Source: Planctomycetaceae bacterium
Lineage (GTDB): Bacteria; Planctomycetota; Planctomycetia; Planctomycetales; Planctomycetaceae
DNA length: 40,004 nt
NCBI GenBank assembly: GCA_021732845.1
Contig: JAKFUF010000107.1
Span: 1-40,004 of the forward strand
Direction of reading: 5' to 3'
The notes under the pieces are model-generated. The model was not told the origin of the DNA. It did no database searches and worked only from the letters and a program-made list of their open reading frames with translations. Both the position numbers and the translations under genes were made by a program. Shown one piece after another: positions 25,874-34,932 of the stretch (position 1 is the stretch's first letter; every line of letters begins with the position of its first letter).

Positions 25874-26586
25874 GCGAGACCATCCGCCTGGGCGATGTGA
25901 CCATTCAGGTGACGCGCAAGAGCGTCAAGCATGTCCATCTTTCAGTGTATCCGCCGGATGGCCGCGTCACCCTGGTCGCCCCCACGGCCACGCGGCTGGA
26001 AGTCGCCCGCGCCTACGCCATTTCAAAACTGGGCTGGATTCGGGACCAACGGGACAAACTGGCGAAACAGGCCCGGGAAACTCCCCGCAATTTTATCGAA
26101 CGCGAAAGCCACTACCTCTGGGGCCGGCGGTACCTCATGAGCGTCGTCGAGAGGGAGCAGAAGCCGGTTGTGACCCTGGATCACAAACGCATCACCCTGA
26201 CCGTGCGCCCACATTGCGATGCGGCCAAGCGGCAGCAAGTCGTCCATGAATGGCACAAATCCCTGCTCCACACCGCCATTCCGCCACTCATCAAGAAGTG
26301 GGAAAAGAAACTGAAGGTGGAGGTGGCTGGTTACTTCCTACAGCGCATGAAAACTAAGTGGGGCAGCTGCAACCACAAGGCGGGACACATCCGGCTGAAC
26401 ACCGAACTCGTGAAAAAGCCCAGGGATCTCCTCGAATACGTGATCGTTCACGAAATGGTCCACCTGCTGGAGCCAACGCACAGCGACCGCTTCGTCGCCA
26501 TCCTTGAAAAGCACTTCCCCACCTGGCGCGAGGCCCGTGCCGAACTCAATGAGTTGCCGTTGGGGGCGGAAGTTTGGAAGGGGTGA
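25870..26586 (+). CDS. YgjP/SprT-like (DUF45) zinc metallopeptidase
   Basis: The 238-residue protein has the DUF45 hallmark order: an N-terminal beta-rich part ([21 protein letters not shown]), the MKTKWGSCN motif near residue 160, and [11 protein letters not shown], an HExxH-x5-H zinc site at 194-204. Family members are M48-like metal-dependent hydrolases, many found as the last gene of type I R-M operons. It overlaps hsdR by 4 bases (ATGA), so it is made with the R-M proteins. The function in R-M loci is not established; turnover of the restriction complex or of damaged DNA-protein complexes are possible roles (inference). Confidence 0.88.
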   Translation: MSETIRLGDVTIQVTRKSVKHVHLSVYPPDGRVTLVAPTATRLEVARAYAISKLGWIRDQRDKLAKQARETPRNFIERESHYLWGRRYLMSVVEREQKPVVTLDHKRITLTVRPHCDAAKRQQVVHEWHKSLLHTAIPPLIKKWEKKLKVEVAGYFLQRMKTKWGSCNHKAGHIRLNTELVKKPRDLLEYVIVHEMVHLLEPTHSDRFVAILEKHFPTWREARAELNELPLGAEVWKG

Positions 26587-26915
26587 GGTTTTTTGCAGGT
26601 GGGGGGCGAAAGGTCGCGGCGCCGTGCAACTCGCTGCTGTGCCACGTCATCGACTGTCCAAACTTAGTCTCAAAATTCCTCTTCCCAATCCTCGTCGACG
26701 TCCACTCCACCATTTTCACCATCTGAATCATCGAAGGCCGGCTCGTCGCGACGGGGCCCGGTTCGGCGCGGATTTTCGGTCAGAATACACCACGCGGCTC
26801 GTTCTGGCGAGCCGCAGTGGGGGGATTCGATCTGGGAGGAAGCGCTGGGAGGCAGGCTGACAGAGGCTGGGCGGAGTGATATAGTCGCTTTCTATCTCAT
26901 GACCGTGGGTCTGCG
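26587..26915. other. 329-base spacer between the R-M operon and the kinase gene
   Basis: The spacer holds no plus-strand gene. A minus-strand frame ending at TCA 26670 encodes an acidic tail, RDEPAFDDSDGENGG followed by VDVDEDWEEEF, which looks like the real C-terminus of a protein. No start codon of the ATG type exists before a stop near 26895, so it is at best a gene remnant. The promoter of the kinase gene should lie around 26870-26910, but no clear boxes are seen. Confidence 0.35.
26670..26790 (-). pseudogene. Possible remnant of an acidic-tailed protein
   Basis: Read on the minus strand to the stop at 26670, the last 30 or so codons give a convincing acidic C-terminus ending DVDEDWEEEF. 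The frame lacks an ATG and its upstream part is Ser/Pro/Cys rich. It could be the 3' end of a gene lost when the R-M operon or the kinase gene arrived. Confidence 0.2.
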
Positions 26916-29129
26916 ATGTCCGATCCTGCACCACTTCCACCAAAGGCCGCGCCGGAAGCCGATTCCAGTGACCGGGACGACGCGTTGACACTGGTCCCGA
27001 CGCTCATCCAGGAAACGATTTCCTTTAACGGCAATGACACCGTGGCTCTGCCCAGTGGGCTGGCGACCGGTTCAAAACTAGGGCCTTATCAACTGGTGCG
27101 CAAGCTGGGCCAGGGGGGGATGGGGGCCGTTTATCAGGCGGTCCACACCAAGCTCAACAAGACGGTGGCTCTCAAGGTGCTGCCGGCGGGATTTGCCTCG
27201 ACCGAAGGCGCGCTCGAGCGGTTCGGGCGCGAGATGCAGGCGATCGGCAAGCTGGATCATCCGCATATCATCCGGGCCACCGACGCCGACGAGTCGGATG
27301 GCACCCATTACCTGGTGATGGAGTATGTCGCCGGGATTGACCTTGATGCCTTGGTGCGGACCCATGGGCCACTGTCGGTGCGGGACGCCTGCCGGGCGAT
27401 GCGTCAGGCGGCTCTGGGACTGGAGCACGCCCACGGGCATGGCCTGGTGCATCGCGATATCAAGCCCTCGAACCTGTTTGTCACGGACAAGGGGCAGATC
27501 AAACTGCTCGACCTGGGACTGGCGCGGTTTGGCAACGACAGCGAGCAGCAACGGGGATTGACGCTGGTCGGCCAGGTGCTGGGAACGCCCGATTACATGG
27601 CCCCCGAGCAGTGGGACGACACCCATTCCGTGGACGAACGGGCCGACTTGTACGCGCTGGGCTGCACCCTGTTTTTCACGCTCACGGGACGGGCACCCTA
27701 CGCGGATGTGACCCGATCCTCGCTGCTGCAACTGATGAAGGCGCATGTGGAGGGTCCAATTCCCAGCCTCATGGACTTCCGCCTCGACGTCCCCGCGCCG
27801 CTCAACGCCGTCTTTCTGCGTCTGGTCGCCAAGAAGGCGGAGGACCGCTTTCCGACGGCGGCGGAAGTCGCCGCGGCCCTCGAACCGTTTGTCCGGGAAA
27901 GTTCGGGCCAGTCGACCCCGAAAGGTGAGCCGATCTTCGCGCCGGGGAAGGAGCCCCCGCCGCGACGTCCGCAACCGGAGGTCCCGGGAACCAACCCCGA
28001 TTTTGGTCCGGCCAGTTTGGGCCGCCTAACGACCCGTTCGTTCATCGCCTCGGACCTCGCGGAGTCTGCTGACCCAAGTCTGGCGGGTTCGGCCAGGGCC
28101 TGGCGTCGCCGGGTGCTCGCCATCGGTTTGGCCGGTGCGGGGCTTGCGCTGCTGATCTGGTTGTCCATCGGCTACCGACCTGCCGCGGAGTCAGCTTCCG
28201 CGAAGCCGGTGGGGGTGAACGACACGAACTGGCACGGGTGGCCGCCGGGTGCCCCCAAGCCGGCGATCGCGCCCTTCGACGCTGGCCTGGCGAAACGGTA
28301 TCAGACAGCCTGGGCCGAGTATCTCGGCCTCCCCGTCAACCGCACGAACTCGGCGGGCATGGAGTTTCGACTGATCCCGCCCGGGGAGTTTGTCATGGGA
28401 ACTCCGGGCGATGAGCTGAAAAAGATCATCGCGCAGCCCAAGGCCCTCGAGACCTACTGGAAGGATTTTCTTCCCCACGAAACCCCGCCACATCGTGTTG
28501 TGCTGCCCGACCCCATCTACGTCGCCTGCGAGGAGGTGAGTTACGCCCAGTTTGCCAGGTTTGTGAAAGACACGGGCTACGTGACCACGTGCGAGAAGGA
28601 TGGCGGCGCCCCGGTCATCTTTGACCCCAAGCACCCGAACAACATCTGGAGCAACCGCCGCTTCAGCCCGACCGAGGATTCGCCAGTTGTGCTGGTCTCG
28701 TGGGACGATGTCCAGGCCTACCTCAAATGGTTGATGTCGCAAAACGGGGAAGTCCCCCACCGCCTGCCGACGGAAGCCGAGTGGGAGTATTTCTGCCGGG
28801 CGGGCGATGAGGGAATCAAGCCCAGCGTGCCGGAGTCCGCGAACCCCTGGGGGCTGAGAACACTGCTGGAATTACGCCATCCTGTCGTGGCTGAATGGTG
28901 CGACGATTTTCCACGCACCTACACCGCCGAACCGCAGATTTCCCCACGAGGGACAACGGGAGGCAAAACGGGGGGAACAGCTGGAGGAACAACGGAGGTT
29001 CAACGAGTCCTGCGCGGCTTCCCCCTGGTTGACGTCCCGCGATACGGTGAACGCTTTGTCGTCCCCCCGGTCTACAGTTCCGAAGTCGGCTTTCGTTTGG
29101 TGATCCCGGTGAAACGACCGAACCAATGA
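26916..29129 (+). CDS. Ser/Thr protein kinase fused to an FGE-sulfatase domain
   Basis: The 737-residue product has three parts. A bacterial Hanks-type kinase spans about 55-330, with LGQGGMGAVYQAV (63-75), VALKVLP, HRDIKPSNL (catalytic Asp181) and DLGLA (Asp199), then GTPDYMAPEQ. A hydrophobic segment near 400-420 (VLAIGLAGAGLALLIWLSI) would place the rest outside the membrane. The C-terminal 270 residues are an FGE-sulfatase (SUMF1-like) domain with MEFRLIPPGEFVMG, RLPTEAEWEYFCRAG and EVGFRLV. This fusion is common in planctomycetes. The FGE part is unusual: the GLYDMxGNVxEWC region reads GLRTLLELRHPVVAEWC, the LRGGSW segment reads LRGFPL, and a GGKTGGTAGGTT insert precedes it. The kinase part should be active; the second domain may not be. 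Confidence 0.9.
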   Translation: MSDPAPLPPKAAPEADSSDRDDALTLVPTLIQETISFNGNDTVALPSGLATGSKLGPYQLVRKLGQGGMGAVYQAVHTKLNKTVALKVLPAGFASTEGALERFGREMQAIGKLDHPHIIRATDADESDGTHYLVMEYVAGIDLDALVRTHGPLSVRDACRAMRQAALGLEHAHGHGLVHRDIKPSNLFVTDKGQIKLLDLGLARFGNDSEQQRGLTLVGQVLGTPDYMAPEQWDDTHSVDERADLYALGCTLFFTLTGRAPYADVTRSSLLQLMKAHVEGPIPSLMDFRLDVPAPLNAVFLRLVAKKAEDRFPTAAEVAAALEPFVRESSGQSTPKGEPIFAPGKEPPPRRPQPEVPGTNPDFGPASLGRLTTRSFIASDLAESADPSLAGSARAWRRRVLAIGLAGAGLALLIWLSIGYRPAAESASAKPVGVNDTNWHGWPPGAPKPAIAPFDAGLAKRYQTAWAEYLGLPVNRTNSAGMEFRLIPPGEFVMGTPGDELKKIIAQPKALETYWKDFLPHETPPHRVVLPDPIYVACEEVSYAQFARFVKDTGYVTTCEKDGGAPVIFDPKHPNNIWSNRRFSPTEDSPVVLVSWDDVQAYLKWLMSQNGEVPHRLPTEAEWEYFCRAGDEGIKPSVPESANPWGLRTLLELRHPVVAEWCDDFPRTYTAEPQISPRGTTGGKTGGTAGGTTEVQRVLRGFPLVDVPRYGERFVVPPVYSSEVGFRLVIPVKRPNQ

Positions 29130-29197
29130 ATGGTGCCGCGATTGAGGCAGGCGGGTCTGCTTCGCTGCAACGCGCGGCGGTCTGAGCGGTGGAATGA

Positions 29198-29990
29198 CTT
29201 GCACCGCGCTGTCCGCAGGCGATTCTCATTCCACCGCGCCCGGGCTACTACGCGGAGGTGTCGCGGCGGATTCACGAGATTCTCAACAGCTTCAGTCCGC
29301 TGGTGGAACCGCTTTCCCTCGACGAGGCGTTTGTCGACGTGCGCGGCTGTGAGCCGCTGGTTGGTTCAGCCGTAGAAATCGCCAACAGGATCAAGAGGGA
29401 GATCCGGGAGCATGTGCGGCTCAGCCGGGTGACGGAGCGGTCAATGGAGCGGCTTGGGCTTCGCACCATCGGGGACGTGCGAATCATCCATTTCTCGAAG
29501 CTGGCCCAGGGGATCGACGACCGGAAGGTCATTCCAGACCGGGAAGCAAAATCCATTTCACATGAAACGACGTTTCCCGTCGATATCGCGGACGATATGG
29601 TCCTGCGGGCCACACTGCAGGAGCTTGTTGAACAGGTGGCCTGGCGGGTTCGCCATCACGATCGGCGCGGGCGCACGGTCCAGTTGAAGGTCCTGTTTTC
29701 TGACTTTCGCACGATCACCCGTGAAGCCACGCTCTCGGAGGCAACGGACATCATCGGGGAGATCTGCCAGGCTGTCTTTCAGCTCCTGGACAATTGCGGT
29801 CTGGGGCCGGAGCAACCCCTCTGGCTGCTTGGTGTGGGACTGGGCGGCTTTTCAGGGGAAGAACCGTGCAGCAGTCGCTGTTTCCAGATCCCGCCCGTGA
29901 GAAGCTGTCACAACTTGACCAAGTTTCAGATTTGATTCGCGACAAGTTCGGCCGTGAGGCCCAGAATCGTGGAAGTGGATTGCGCCCACC
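29198..29990 (+). pseudogene. dinB: Decayed DNA polymerase IV gene
   Basis: Y-family polymerase sequence is recognisable: CPQAILIPPRPGYYAEVSRR, then PLVEPLSLDEAFVDVRGCEP with the catalytic SLDE, then SMERLGLRTIGDV and the little-finger part LAQGIDDRKVIPDREAKS. Damage is extensive. The N-terminus is missing or interrupted by TGA 29195. About 60 residues are absent between IREHVRL and SRVTERSMERL near 29425. A shorter gap precedes KLAQGIDDRK. A frameshift near 29862 separates GGFSGEE from VQQSLFPDPAREKLSQL, which continues in another frame to about 29990. Both deletions keep the frame. It cannot make a working polymerase. Confidence 0.85.
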
Positions 29991-30133
29991 GCCGGACGCC
30001 ACGGCACTGATTTGGATTGATTGCCTGGCCGGACTTTCCAGCGGGCGCTTGGTAGGATTTCCAACACACACGATTGCAGCCTCCAAGTTTGTGTTCCACG
30101 TCACCATGCTCAGGGCTGAGCTGAGGGCCGCTG

Positions 30134-30808
30134 ATGTCAATTTCTCTGACACGGAGTTGGGCACGCTCTGCGATTAGCCACCCACTGCCTTTGAAAAAAG
30201 CACTCGACTTCTTCGAGAGCGCCAACAATCTCACCTGCACCGTCGTCGTGGGGCGAGATTTGAATCCTGACCATCGAGCCTACCTGGCGCGGTGGGATGG
30301 CATCGACCTGGTGGTTCGAGAACTGACAGAGGAAATGCAACAGGCCTGGAGCATCAAGCCCAGTGCCCTGATTTTGCAGCGTGACAGCGATGACACATTG
30401 CTGCCAGTAGTTTCAACCGAACGCCGGTACTCCCTCTCCGTCGAACAAATCCGGCTGGTGACCAACAGTGCCGGTCAAATGTGCCTCAATGGCATCTGCC
30501 GCTACGCCTGCGATTCGCCAGCACCCCTGGACTTCGGCGGTGCCATTCAGGTGCATTATTTTCGACCGAGCATCGGAGCCACCACTCGGCGTCAGCATGC
30601 CGGATTATGCCATGCCAATCGGATGCTCGGATCGCCTGGAGGAATCCTCCCCTTTGAATTTGACCTGCCGTGGCTGGATCGTACCGACCTCAACCAAAGG
30701 CAGCCGCTGGCGCTCTTCATGCAGATCTTTACGGCCGACAACTGGGAACAGCCGCGCAACTGCCGCCGAGTGAGCAACCTGACCTCCGCATTCGTCGACA
30801 TCTGGTGA
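30134..30808 (+). CDS. Protein of unknown function
   Basis: From ATG 30134 the product is 224 residues. The first 18 look weak (MSISLTRSWARS), and the protein-like part begins about LKKALDFFESANNLTCTVVV, so a later non-ATG start is possible. The body is a mix of beta-like and polar segments (YSLSVEQIRLVTNSAGQMCL, GGAIQVHYFRPSIGATTRR) ending in SNLTSAFVDIW. No motif, signal or membrane segment is seen. It follows the dinB remnant and precedes a small acidic protein gene. Confidence 0.45.
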   Translation: MSISLTRSWARSAISHPLPLKKALDFFESANNLTCTVVVGRDLNPDHRAYLARWDGIDLVVRELTEEMQQAWSIKPSALILQRDSDDTLLPVVSTERRYSLSVEQIRLVTNSAGQMCLNGICRYACDSPAPLDFGGAIQVHYFRPSIGATTRRQHAGLCHANRMLGSPGGILPFEFDLPWLDRTDLNQRQPLALFMQIFTADNWEQPRNCRRVSNLTSAFVDIW

Positions 30809-30901
30809 AGCGCTGTCGATTCGGTGACAGCACGGCGGCAGCCCACAAGCAGTGTTGAAATGGTTGCATTCAATCCCTCCTCGGCACGATTGGAACACAG
30901 C

Positions 30902-31117
30902 ATGGAAAACGATGACAACGAAGACCGCGGCGATGATGAGTTCGACGGCAATGGTGAGCATGAACAGGTTCCAAATGAGGAACAGTTGAAATCCGAACAT
31001 TCCAGGCCGGATTTCAAGTCATCCATGAAATGGGACGAGACGAAACCGCCACCACTGGAGCCACTGTCGTCCCGCGCGAACCTAATCTATGACGCCGGCC
31101 TTCCGCTGCGAGAATAG
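30902..31117 (+). CDS. Small acidic protein, unrecognised
   Basis: The 71-residue product MENDDNEDRGDDEFDGNGEH... is strongly acidic in its first half and ends SSRANLIYDAGLPLRE. An upstream in-frame start at 30824 exists; ATG 30902 was chosen because the acidic segment starts there. No family is recognised. It lies 93 bases after the previous gene and could be its partner. Confidence 0.4.
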   Translation: MENDDNEDRGDDEFDGNGEHEQVPNEEQLKSEHSRPDFKSSMKWDETKPPPLEPLSSRANLIYDAGLPLRE

Positions 31118-31670
31118 GCAAGTCTGTCCTCAACCAGGCGTTCTCACAGGTTGGACAGGGCCGAATAAGCTAAAATGTTAGCGTAAACACGTCATAATAC
31201 ATGATGTGGAAATAGCTCTCGGGAGAACCGCACCAAAGACCCTGGCTTCATGGGCGTGGACGGTTTACTGCTGGCGATCGCCGCCCGTCAGGGTGACCAC
31301 GACTTTCGTGGTCTTGCCCTGCCTCTTTGCTTGCGTCCCCAGGCAGCCTGCTGCCGCAATTCTGCGCGGCATCGCCAGCGCGTGCCATTCCGGCATTGAT
31401 GCGGGCACAAGCTTGACAGTCCCGATCATCGGGCCGCCGCCCGCGCCAGCGTGGCACCGACCTGACCTGGATCGCCCGTGGTCTCTGCAGGCACCGCATG
31501 TGCCACTTCGTAATGTGGCTGCTGCGAATTGCAGGATCGGCGCATGCGAACTCAATCAGGCAAGCGGCCCGAGATCGGGCGGTTCACACCTCGCCCCTTC
31601 TCCCCTTCGCGCCGACTGCTGCAGGATTCGCTGCCTGCTTCGGCCAGTTCCCATTCCTATCGGGGCTCCC
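31118..31670. other. 553-base spacer before the DUF1257/AAA+ cluster
   Basis: The next CDS is open upstream to 31206, but that stretch is rich in Cys, Pro and Trp and lacks a good start, so I read it as non-coding. Two small hairpins lie near the left end: GCTAA/TTAGC (31169-31182) and ACGTCAT/ATGATGT (31189-31207). The AT-rich tract TAAAATG and CATAAT nearby may belong to the cluster promoter, without a convincing -35 box. Confidence 0.4.
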
Positions 31671-32096
31671 ATGCGCACCAACACGATGAACATCCGTGTC
31701 CAACTCCCGGACAATGCCAACGCCGCCGCCTTGGTGCTGGCGCTCCAGCAGAAATTTCTGGTGATGGTCAGGCATTTGGGTGCAAAAGCCACCCTCAGTC
31801 AACTGCCACCGCCCATCGAAGATCTGCAGATCAAACGCTGGATCGTTGATGACTGCGACACTCATGCCAGTAATGGTGTGGACCTGCTGATGGGCCTGGG
31901 AAACGTGGCCGATGCCACCGACAACATCTTCGGCAACATGGTCTTTGAGGATGAGCAGGGAGTGATCCACGTCGTGCTCACAACCTACGAGATCATTCAA
32001 ATCCTCGATCCCGCCGACAGGGCAGACTTGCTCCGTCAATTCGCGATGGAGACCGCTCAAATTGAGATGGCATCACCCGCCAACCGAACCGGCTGA
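31671..32096 (+). CDS. 141-aa protein, first gene of the DUF1257/AAA+ cluster
   Basis: ATG 31671 starts MRTNTMNIRVQLPDNANAAA; a second ATG at 31686 is equally possible. The protein-like stretch IEDLQIKRWIVDDCDTHASN and VFEDEQGVIHVVLTTYEI have regular alternation of hydrophobic residues, suggesting a compact alpha/beta fold. No known domain. It precedes DUF1257 by 82 bases on the same strand and is likely its operon partner. Confidence 0.6.
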   Translation: MRTNTMNIRVQLPDNANAAALVLALQQKFLVMVRHLGAKATLSQLPPPIEDLQIKRWIVDDCDTHASNGVDLLMGLGNVADATDNIFGNMVFEDEQGVIHVVLTTYEIIQILDPADRADLLRQFAMETAQIEMASPANRTG

Positions 32097-32178
32097 CAGT
32101 TTCAACCGGCGGATCGAGTCAGTGTTTGGCTATCGGCTTGTTCTTCAACACCTTCAACCATCCGCATCGGAGTCCTGT

Positions 32179-32541
32179 ATGTCGCACATCGTGCAGATTC
32201 AAACTGAAGTCCGTGATCCCGCCGCGATCTGTTCCGCCTGCGAACGGCTCAGGCTGCCGGTGCCGATGCGGGGCACATTCAAGCTCTACAGCACCTCGGC
32301 GACCGGCCTGGGCGTGCAGTTGCCGGACTGGCGGTATCCCGTTGTCTGTGACACCACGTCGGGCGCCGTGGCCTATGACAATTTCAATGGCCACTGGGGA
32401 CCACAGCAGAGGTTGGACAACTTTCTGCAGGCCTACGCCGTTGAGCGAATCCGCATCGAAGCCCGACGCAAGGGGCATACCGTCACCGAGCAGTCCCTGC
32501 CTGATGGTTCTATCAAGCTCACTGTTCAAGTTGGCGGCTGA
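32179..32541 (+). CDS. DUF1257 (Ycf35-like) protein
   Basis: The 120-residue product begins MSHIVQIQTEVRDPAAICSA and contains LGVQLPDWRYPVVCD, AYDNFNGHWG and ends TEQSLPDGSIKLTVQVGG, the pattern of DUF1257, the family that includes Ycf35 of plastids and cyanobacteria. ATG 32179 has GGAG seven bases upstream and gives a full-length domain; the upstream frame does not match the family. The biochemical role is unknown. It is followed by DUF2997 and a Ycf46-like ATPase, a set of neighbours known from planctomycetes and cyanobacteria and suggestive of one complex. Confidence 0.88.
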   Translation: MSHIVQIQTEVRDPAAICSACERLRLPVPMRGTFKLYSTSATGLGVQLPDWRYPVVCDTTSGAVAYDNFNGHWGPQQRLDNFLQAYAVERIRIEARRKGHTVTEQSLPDGSIKLTVQVGG

Positions 32542-32610
32542 CAGCCACAGGCTCAGCAGCATCGCTCACCCTTCACTCCCGCATTCACCCTCCTGCGGAG
32601 TCATTGCTCC

Positions 32611-32802
32611 ATGAAGACGATCGAAATCATTGTGTCCCCCACCGGCCAGACACAGGTCGAAACCAAAGGCTTCACCGGCAGCAGCTGCCGCCAGGCCAGC
32701 GAGCTGATTGAACTGGCCCTCGGACGGCGAACCGGGGAACAGTTGACCAGCGAGTTTCACCAGACCCAATCCCAACAACAGAACGTCCAGCAAATCACGT
32801 GA
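32611..32802 (+). CDS. DUF2997 protein
   Basis: The 63-residue product MKTIEIIVSPTGQTQVETKG has the DUF2997 signature: a short beta-hairpin with GQTQVETKGFTGSSC, a helix (ASELIELALGRR) and a polar Gln-rich tail. A GGAG lies ten bases before the start. The function is unknown. It is encoded between DUF1257 and the AAA+ ATPase, and its size suits a substrate tag, adaptor or modified peptide, which is an inference. Confidence 0.85.
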   Translation: MKTIEIIVSPTGQTQVETKGFTGSSCRQASELIELALGRRTGEQLTSEFHQTQSQQQNVQQIT

Positions 32803-32970
32803 GCTGGACTCACCCGCTGGTTTCATCGGCGGTCCCTCCGGATCACCCGTTCCACGACATCACGAGTCATCGCTGACGCCGGTTTCTCGATCGGCTGCCT
32901 GCGGTCGCATTTGACGGCCCCCCCGGCGGCCGCCCCTCCAACCCAAACACATTCTCTCAGGAGATCGTCT

Positions 32971-34460
32971 ATGTCGCTCATCGAGCGCCTTTCAGAGCTG
33001 ATCCGCGCCTGTTTCTCGGGTCTGTGGATCGAATCGCACGAACATCAGGATGCCCTTCGTGAAATCACCCTGTTGTGCCACAGCGAAGACTGGCGGCTGG
33101 CCACGTGGGACATCGACCGGGGTCTGGCGATTGTGGGCCAAACCGACACGGCCCAGGCCGGCGGGCAGGATCCGCTGGCGGCCATTCGGTCCCTGGAAGC
33201 AATGGCCACGCCCGATGGGACTGCGGTTCTCGTCCTGCAGAACTTTCACCGGTTCCTGCAGTCGGCAGAAATCGTTCAGGCCCTGGTTCGGCAACTCACC
33301 ACCGGCAAGCAGACCCGGACGTTTGTGGTCATTCTCGCGCCGGTGGTGCAGATTCCGATTGAACTTGAAAAACTGTTCGTCGTTCTGGAGCATGAGCTCC
33401 CGGTCGCGAGCAGCTGGCTGAAATCGCCCGCGGCATCGGCACCGAAGACGGGGATCTGCCCGCTGGTCCAGACCTGCAGACGCTGCTGGATGCCGCCTCG
33501 GGCCTGACCCGTCACGAAGCGGAAGCGGCCTTCAGTCTGTCACTCGTTCGGCACGGTCGGATCACTCCGGACGCTGTGTGGGAATTGAAATGTCAGACGC
33601 TCAAAAAGAGCGGTCTGTTGTCCCTGTACCGGGGCCAGGAGTCCTTCAGCAGCCTGGGTGGCATGGCGGCCTTGAAGGCATTTACCAAACGGGCTCTGCT
33701 GCAGCCGAGCCGGGGCAATCCATTGAAACGACCACGGGGCGTGCTGCTGCTGTCGCCGCCAGGCTGCGGCAAGTCCCAGTTCTGCAAGACGCTGGGCAAC
33801 GAGATCGGCCGTCCGGTGCTGATGCTGGATGTGGGGCAACTGATGGGCTCCCTTGTAGGGCAGACGGAGGAGCGAACTCGGCAGGCGCTCCGAATCATCG
33901 ACGCGATGGCCCCGTGTGTGGCGATGATCGATGAAGTCGAAAAGGCGTTCGCGGGCGTCGGCAACGCCGGCGACAGCGGCGTCTCGGCCCGAATGTTCGG
34001 GACGTTCCTGTCTTGGCTCAACGACCACGAATCGGACGTGTTCGTCGTCTGCACCGCCAACGATGTTTCCAAGCTGCCGCCGGAGTTCTGCCGGGCCGAG
34101 CGGTTCGATGGGATCTTCTTCCTCGACCTGCCCGGTGCCAGCGAGAAGGAGGCGATCTGGAACCTGTACCGTGAACAGTTCCAGATTGACCGCACACAGC
34201 GGTTGCCCGATGACACCCAATGGACCGGAGCTGAGATCCGTGCCTGCTGCCGTCTGTCAGCCCTGTTGGACGTGTCGCTGGCGCAGGCGGCTCAGAATGT
34301 GGTTCCCGTGGCGGTGACCGCCGCCGAATCCGTGGAACGGCTGCGGACCTGGGCCAGCGGACGCTGCCTCTCGGCCGAGCAACCGGGCATCTACAGCCGC
34401 GAAACCCAGGTTGCTTCTGGCACGCGTCGCCGGGTGACCCGCGATCCGTCCGCCAACTGA
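32971..34460 (+). pseudogene. Ycf46-like AAA+ ATPase, split by a one-base frameshift
   Basis: Starting at ATG 32971 (AGGAG seven bases upstream), the first frame encodes the Ycf46-type N-terminal domain (SLIERLSELIRACFSG... TRTFVVILAPVVQIP), to about codon 144. The second frame then carries on with EQLAEIARGIGTEDGD and the AAA+ core: Walker A LLSPPGCGKS, Walker B CVAMIDEVEKAF, sensor-like FVVCTAND, and an arginine-finger-like RAERFDGIFFLDLPG. One extra G near 33402 (CTC CCG GGT CGC GAG) would restore a protein of about 497 residues, the usual length. Both halves are otherwise intact, so either the loss is recent or it is a sequencing error. Ycf46 proteins are AAA+ ATPases of poorly known role. 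Confidence 0.85.
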
Positions 34461-34601
34461 TGGTTCACTATCACCGCATCAACACGCCGCCACATCATGG
34501 CCACCTTCACCGGGCTGTGACGTGGCGATTCCTCGTTTCCGGACGGGTGTGACATGGCTCCCTTCACCTCCAATCAGTCGGAATTCCATTTCGAAGGAAC
34601 C

Positions 34602-34832
34602 ATGAACTCACGACCTGTAAACGCCAAGTCCTGCGTCGCCAGAGTCTCGTATTCCCGCGAGGGAAACCTGACGCCATTGATGATGACCGCCAAGAACATC
34701 AACGCGGATCCGGTCTATGCGAACTGCGAAGGCATGTGCGCGCTTCTGCGTCTGAACCCAGAAATCCAGTTCACGATCACGATCCTGCCCCGCGAACCCC
34801 TCCCGACGGCTCGCCGTGACGATCGGACATGA
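34602..34832 (+). CDS. Small protein of the cluster, unrecognised
   Basis: ATG 34602 follows AAGGA by four bases and gives 76 residues: MNSRPVNAKSCVARVSYSRE, then NLTPLMMTAKNINADPVYAN and a C-terminal basic tail. No known domain. The size and context suggest a partner of the AAA+ ATPase. Its end overlaps a weak upstream frame of the next gene. Confidence 0.55.
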   Translation: MNSRPVNAKSCVARVSYSREGNLTPLMMTAKNINADPVYANCEGMCALLRLNPEIQFTITILPREPLPTARRDDRT

Positions 34833-34868
34833 CGCGATTCGTGCCGGGTTGTCGTCCGTTTCTTCTCG

Positions 34869-34910
34869 CCGCCGCATCCTTCCCGCATTGGGATGGGATG
34901 CGGCGGTTTC
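34869..34910 (+). terminator. 11-bp hairpin with T-rich tail
   Basis: CCGCCGCATCC (34869-34879) pairs perfectly with GGATGCGGCGG (34896-34906) across a 16-base loop, and TTTCGTCATTT follows. It lies between the stop of the previous small gene and the likely start of the next gene at 34933, so it could end or attenuate transcription. Confidence 0.5.
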
Positions 34911-34932
34911 GTCATTTCTGGAGATCATCCAA

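Noticed and set aside
27078-27974. A minus-strand frame opposite the kinase domain
   Set aside because: Shadow of the kinase, with low-complexity Arg/His content.
31206-31670. Upstream extension of the 141-aa protein or a minus-strand gene
   Set aside because: Neither reading has a good start, and the Cys/Pro/Trp-rich text shows no domain.
18865-33402. Taking the two frameshifts as proof of pseudogenes
   Set aside because: Both are single-base losses in or beside G runs, a typical sequencing error, so inactivity cannot be concluded.
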